64,000 nt of DNA from Craterostigma plantagineum (lineage: Eukaryota; Streptophyta; Magnoliopsida; Lamiales; Linderniaceae), in assembly GCA_027422505.1 (NCBI GenBank), contig JAPQWV010000005.1:7259501-7323500 (forward strand), given 5' to 3'. Each line of letters begins with the position of its first letter. The first letter of the stretch is position 1. The notes beneath the pieces were generated by a model. That model was not told where the DNA came from. It did not search any database and saw nothing but the letters and a program-made list of their open reading frames with translations. Positions 59,884 to 64,000 of this stretch are shown one piece after another. Position numbers and translations under genes: made by a program.

Positions 59884-59973
59884 TATTGGGTACTAACCCA
59901 AAATTATTTAAATTTTACATCGGAACTAATAACTTCCCCTCGTCAAACACTTAGGAAAAAATGCACTGAGCCC
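59884..59973. other. Junction between duplicated DNA and the LSF2 3' end
   Basis: Shares TGGGTACTAACCCAAAATTA with 36819-36838, then becomes the 3' UTR of LSF2. Confidence 0.6.
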
Positions 59974-62900
59974 TCAAACTAAAGCCGACCCACGAAGGGA
60001 ACGAACCCTATCCTTTATCAGTCTCCTCTCCCAATCCGCAACGTTCTCAAAGGCGTGCTCGGGCAAACCCTCGAATGGCTCTTTCCATGGATTGTTCTTC
60101 GCCATGTCGTATGTGGCCCCACGAATGGCCCTTCTATTGGGCCCGCACGGCCTCTTCGAAACCACTGTTTCGTACGCAGAATTCATCTGACGATAAAAAG
60201 TTCCAAGAGTTAAGCAAATGACTAGTAGGGTGCAATCAGTGGCGGAGCCACGTGAGGACCAGTGGGGTCACTAGACCTCACTGAACTTTTTTAATTATTT
60301 ATTAAGCTAATTTTATAATTATAGGGGTTGAAATTGAAAAAAACTACACTAAGAGGACACCACTGAAATTTAAAATATTGGGTATGGGGTCCAATTAAAC
60401 TGGACCACTCAAATTAACTTCCTGCCTCCGCCACTGGCTGCAATCGAATCGAATCGAATACCACAATATATTATTTGTATTCTGATTGTTATCCGAACCA
60501 TAAAATTTATTCGACTCGATTGAGTATTCGAATTTGAATTTATATTTTGGTTTTTCTATTTTTCATTATATATATGTATATTAAATTATCATATATATAC
60601 ATATATATCGATTATTCGAATCGAATATCGACACTTATTCATATTAGAAAAATTAGTCGAATTAGAAAAGTATTATTACTCTAACCCGATATTCGAATGT
60701 TTCGAGCGCAGTGGCGGAGCCACATGAGAATCAGTGGGGTCCATGAACCCAAATGATTTTTTTCCTTCTTTTATATTACTAACATAAAAAATTAAAATTA
60801 ATACCTAAGTTACGTAATATATACAAAATGGGACCACTGAAATTTGATATTTTCATTTGGACCCCACTAAAGAAATTTTTGTATTATATTTGAACCCAAC
60901 TAACTAACACTTCTAGATCCGCTACTGCTCGAGCGGAACAAAAAAATCGATTCATTTGCAACCCTAATTACGGTATGTTGTTTGTGTTGAATATGAAGTA
61001 GGACTTACGTCCATATCGCAGAACCAAAACAAGTAAGCTATTGCCACGGCAGGCGCCCTGCCCAGGCCGGCGGTGCAGTGGACGTAAACCCTTCCTTTCC
61101 CCTCCGAGACCGCCCGTTCGAGGGAAGAGACCGCCCCGGGCAGCACGTGTCTCAACGAGTCGGGATCGAAGTCTCTAGTCTGTGCGAAATATTTTTTACT
61201 TAGTTCTTATGAAGACGCATTCGATGTACATATGTAATAAGGGGCGTGAAGTGAAATTGATTCGGTTTGATTTTTCAGCTTACGGGCGTTCTGATGTGAT
61301 GCATTCCGAGACATTTGCATCTTTCCTTGATGGAATGGAGGTCAATTCCCCAGTACTCGACGTCTTTGTCCTGCTGAAGGTTTAGGATGTAGGAAACGTT
61401 TTGGTCCTCTTTGAGGTGGTCGACGTCCTCGGGTTTTTGAGGTTGGGACCCCACGATGAGGTTATCGGTTATCAAAGTGTAGTTCATGCCTGAAAAAAAA
61501 ACCCACTTAAATCCTCTCATTGAATATACACTAAAACATATCTAATTTAATAACAGTGGGACACCTTAATTTTAATTAACTTAGAGAGAAATTAATATAT
61601 CGATAAATTAATATGTTATTAATTAAAAGATAAAATTTCTAAATTGAGCTAATTTAGTATTTATATATGTTTCATTGATTATATTCATCCATCAACCGAT
61701 TTATTTGTAACAAATTAAATATATTCATTTTATAATAATAATTCATTGTATAACATTAAAATTATATTAATGGAAACCGGAACTCTTGGCTGCAATTTAT
61801 AAAGTTAGAAATGAAACCCAATTAGACTTAAATTTCAAGAAATGCTAGTAACAATAGATTCATATTTTAACAAATTATCATAGTATTTTATAATTGCAAT
61901 ATTTATGAATTGTTAAATTAGTGTTTTAATGGGAACTAATAATTATAAAGGAATTTTTTGAAGGATTATTATCTTATCAAATTTGATGATTCTTTAGAGA
62001 GGCCTAAGTTGGGACCATAAGATTTTATTATATTAGAGATGTTATTAAATTATAGAGTATTAATTTATAGAAATTTTACTGTAAAATAAATCCCTTTTTA
62101 TTTCCAAGAGAAGTTAATGTTATGCGTTTGTGATAAGTTGAACACAATTTGAAAAATGTTGGGGATGTTGTTTGGGAAGTTAAAATCGGATTTACTCCAA
62201 ATCACAAGCCCAACATATAAGTTCTAAAGTTGAGTTCCTTTGTGAAAAATCCATTGATTACACTTAAATGCAGGTCAAAAAACCTGGATATGTTCCACTA
62301 CATGTTTCGTATTATAAATTTACAAAAATTTATTTTTATAAATATCGAAAATATAAGATATGTATATGATCAACATGAAATATAGAATACAGATAAGTTA
62401 ATTTGTTTTATCATATAAATCACAATAATTTTATGATTAGTGGAATATGTATCTAGAAAGGTTTTTTCAAGGACAATCATCTTGAATAGCCGTTTTGCTC
62501 TCATTGCTTGTGATTAAAATTTCCCTTTAGTAAAAAACCCAGAATGCCCTTGGTCATCGATTGGCAATATCAACAAACTTTTCACTTCACCGTTGAGTTT
62601 GATCACAAGCCCAAGAAAAATAGGCGGTGGAAAGTCAAGAAAAAAAAAGGGATATTTTTAAGAAGAAATCCATGTTCTGCAACTTTCCAGATAGAGCCAC
62701 ACAGTGCACAAAAACACGAAAGACAAAAAAGGGGGGGAAAGGAAAGGAAAGACTAACCCAATTCGTGATGGTACTCGTAAGGGTTCCTCATCATTCTCTT
62801 CATATCAACGTTGTACTCCTCCATTTTGTTCCTAGAGATTCTTCTTCTAACAGCTGAATCCCCTTGACCAGCTTCGTTCTCTTGGAGTCTTGTGCTGCAA

Positions 62901-63046
62901 TAAATGGGATGATGAATCTTTGGAAAATTCTTACCAGTGCTTGAATTTGAGATAGATCTGTGAAGTGGGCGCCGCCTATCGATTGATTCCGATGAAGGGA
63001 ACGTGAGACAGAAACAATTAGTCCTTCCTATGACGCCAGAAATCAT
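59974..63046 (-). CDS. LSF2: Phosphoglucan phosphatase LSF2, chloroplastic
   Basis: Four exons on the minus strand (62758-63046, 61284-61489, 61009-61179, 59974-60186) join in frame to 292 aa. LSF2 removes phosphate, mainly from the C3 position of glucose in starch, in the chloroplast stroma during starch turnover. Residues 1 to about 70 are Ser/Arg-rich, a plausible transit peptide. The family block YNVDMKRMMRNPYEYHHELG, then MNYTLITDNLIVGSQPQ, follows. The dual-specificity phosphatase core has general acid Asp168 (DFDPDSLR) and the CX5R loop VHCTAGLGRAP with Cys200 and Arg206. The Cys-Asp spacing (32) equals that of the Arabidopsis enzyme. The C-terminal KRPCGPNRRAIRGATYDMAK and the KNNPWKEPFE tail match the LSF2-specific region. 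No carbohydrate-binding module, as expected. Intron 3 carries two hAT MITEs, and a Copia LTR lies 141 bp upstream of the start. Confidence 0.95.
60237..60436. mobile_element. hAT-type MITE in LSF2 intron 3 (copy 1)
   Basis: Ends CAGTGGCGGAGCC and CCTCCGCCACTG are inverted. The 8-bp duplication is GGTGCAAT / GCTGCAAT with one mismatch. 200 bp, no coding. Confidence 0.85.
60709..60927. mobile_element. hAT-type MITE in LSF2 intron 3 (copy 2)
   Basis: Ends CAGTGGCGGAGCCAC and GATCCGCTACTG. 8-bp duplication TTCGAGCG / CTCGAGCG with one mismatch. It shares internal AGTGGGGTC and GGACCACTGAAATTT-type sequence with the neighbour at 60237. Confidence 0.85.
61490..62757 (-). other. LSF2 intron 1
   Basis: 1.27-kb AT-rich intron between the transit-peptide exon and the phosphatase domain. 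The plus-strand frames in it (62544-62857) overlap exon 1 antisense and have no features. Nothing else seen. Confidence 0.6.
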
Positions 63047-63187
63047 TGTATTTCTTCAGCAATCTTCTGTAGGTGTGTTTGTGTATCTGCTGTGTGTCGC
63101 CTTCTCAGATTTTCTTTCTGTGGCTGAAGTTGAAAGTTTCTCAATGAATAGCTTGGGAGTTGTTTGACTTGTGAAATATATACATAT
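63047..63187 (-). promoter_or_regulatory. Residual promoter / 5' UTR of LSF2
   Basis: Only 141 bp separate the LSF2 start codon from the Copia LTR. It contains pyrimidine-rich sequence likely to be 5' UTR, and no clear TATA box. Confidence 0.4.
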
Positions 63188-63418
63188 TGTTATGAATAAT
63201 AAAATTTATTATGTGGATGTCCACATATTTATTAGTGTGAAAAATTAGTTGACGTAGTGTATGGAATTGGCTATAAATTGGTCTCATTTTGTAACGTTGA
63301 CTTATAGAATATCAGTTGTAAAAGCACGTAATATTATAAACTATATTATTCATTGTTTCTATATATGTTGATCAATATGGATATTATATTTTATAGATAT
63401 AGTAAATATTTTATAACA
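63188..63418 (+). repeat. Left LTR of the Copia element at the window edge
   Basis: 231 bp with TGTTAT...ATAACA ends, followed directly by the putative primer-binding site. Confidence 0.8.
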
Positions 63419-63753
63419 CGTTATCAGCACGAGGCTCTAACCAACCGAGGTTCGTCGACGTCATCACTCCGAGCACGAGTTCCGACCATTTGAATTTCGT
63501 CTACGTCATCACGTCAAGATATAATATATACATTTTATTTTTATATCTTACAACACAAAAAGCCCGCTAGCTCTCGCGGTAACCCTCAAAAACTTGTGGC
63601 GTGAGCACCAAATTTCGAATCATAGCTGGGCCGTTGACTTTTTAATTATGTCATTTTATTCAAATTTGACTTTTTACTTTTATCACAATAACGTTATTAT
63701 TATTTAAGCTTCGAACTATTTTTCTTAACAATTGTTATATTCTGTGATAGTAA

Positions 63754-64000
63754 AATGTCGAATCTTAAAAAGTTTGATATTGTTGCTCTGGATATTATGG
63801 GCAAGAACTATTTGTCATGGATTTTGGATGCCGAAATCCACCTTGGATCGAAAGGCATGTGAACTACTATACAAGCTGATAATACGGCATCGAGCCAAGA
63901 CAAGGCCAAGACCGTGATATTTTTCCGTCACCACCTTCATGAAAGTTTAAAGGTGGAATATTTCACTGTGAAAGATCCACTTATTTTGTGGACTAGTCTG
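63754..64000 (+). pseudogene. Copia gag (UBN2-like), 5' end, interrupted
   Basis: MSNLKKFDIVALDIMGKNYL followed by SWILDAEIHLGSKGM is the N-terminus of a widespread plant Copia gag. A TGA stop (63859-63861) and frame changes follow. The remainder (QDKAKTVIFFRHHLHESLKV and VKDPLILWTSL) is readable to the window end. Confidence 0.85.

Larger units (their letters stand above)
36870..59935. repeat. Segmental tandem duplication, copy B
   Basis: Starts TGTTCCTTAGAGAAATTTTC directly after copy A ends. It runs to GGTACTAACCCAAAATTATT near 59900, immediately downstream of LSF2. Interrupted from 38447 to 59874 by the large Mutator-like element; without that it is about 1.6 kb. Confidence 0.85.
63188..64000 (+). 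mobile_element. Copia-type LTR retrotransposon, left part (cut by the window edge)
   Basis: LTR 63188-63418 starts TGTTATGAAT and ends TTTATAACA, so the ends are inverted. A primer-binding-like CGTTATCAGCACGAG follows at once. After a leader of about 330 bp the gag frame begins at 63754. The rest lies beyond the window, so the second LTR and target duplication cannot be checked. Confidence 0.85.

Noticed and set aside
62544..62857. Plus-strand frames over LSF2 exon 1 and intron 1
   Set aside because: Antisense shadows and Lys-rich intron sequence without protein features.

Overview
This is nuclear DNA of a flowering plant, most likely a eudicot. The genes are split by short, AT-rich spliceosomal introns, the genes are plant types (chloroplast-targeted LSF2, a VIP1/RF2-type bZIP, a GH27 alpha-galactosidase), and the space between them is filled with nested plant transposons. 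I cannot name the species.

Genes, left to right: a WD40-repeat (WDR44-like) gene on + (574-3174, probably missing one blade); a small conserved unknown gene on - (4631-4912); a tRNA-Gly(CCC) gene on + (5046-5116); a three-exon gene for a secreted tyrosine-sulfated PSY-type peptide on + (8375-8832), whose exons are too short to stand out as open frames; a bZIP gene on + (15078-16711) with a one-base frameshift in exon 1; a Trm1-family tRNA guanine-26 dimethyltransferase-like gene on - (18687-20543, 6 exons, 416 aa); an alpha-galactosidase gene on - (24835-27273, 14 exons, 420 aa); and the starch phosphatase gene LSF2 on - (59974-63046, 4 exons, 292 aa). Exon joins were worked out by eye from splice signals, phase and protein family. 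In the Trm1-like, alpha-galactosidase, LSF2 and PSY genes every junction keeps frame.

Mobile DNA: 9633-14763 is a Mutator-like element with 9-bp target duplications, carrying a Tourist/Harbinger-like element, a CACTA terminus and an internally deleted L1 LINE. 16991-17515 and 28530-29060 are two copies of one foldback family. 21730-24334 is a deleted Copia element inside a MITE. From 29429 to about 59935 there is a tandem duplication of the DNA downstream of LSF2. Its first copy received a Mutator-like element, a foldback element, a poly(A) retroposon and a 2.5-kb solo LTR. Its second copy received a 21-kb Mutator-like element, which holds an array of about 588-bp units, a hAT element and an L1 LINE; that LINE is split by a 9.7-kb LTR retrotransposon that encodes only Gag-like protein. 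Because the two copies interrupt each other at different places, several insertions can be checked against an empty site inside the window. At the right edge a Copia element begins 141 bp upstream of the LSF2 start codon.

The host genes do not form one pathway. LSF2 (starch phosphate removal in plastids) and the alpha-galactosidase (galactoside hydrolysis in the secretory or apoplastic space) both belong to carbohydrate metabolism, but nothing here links their regulation.
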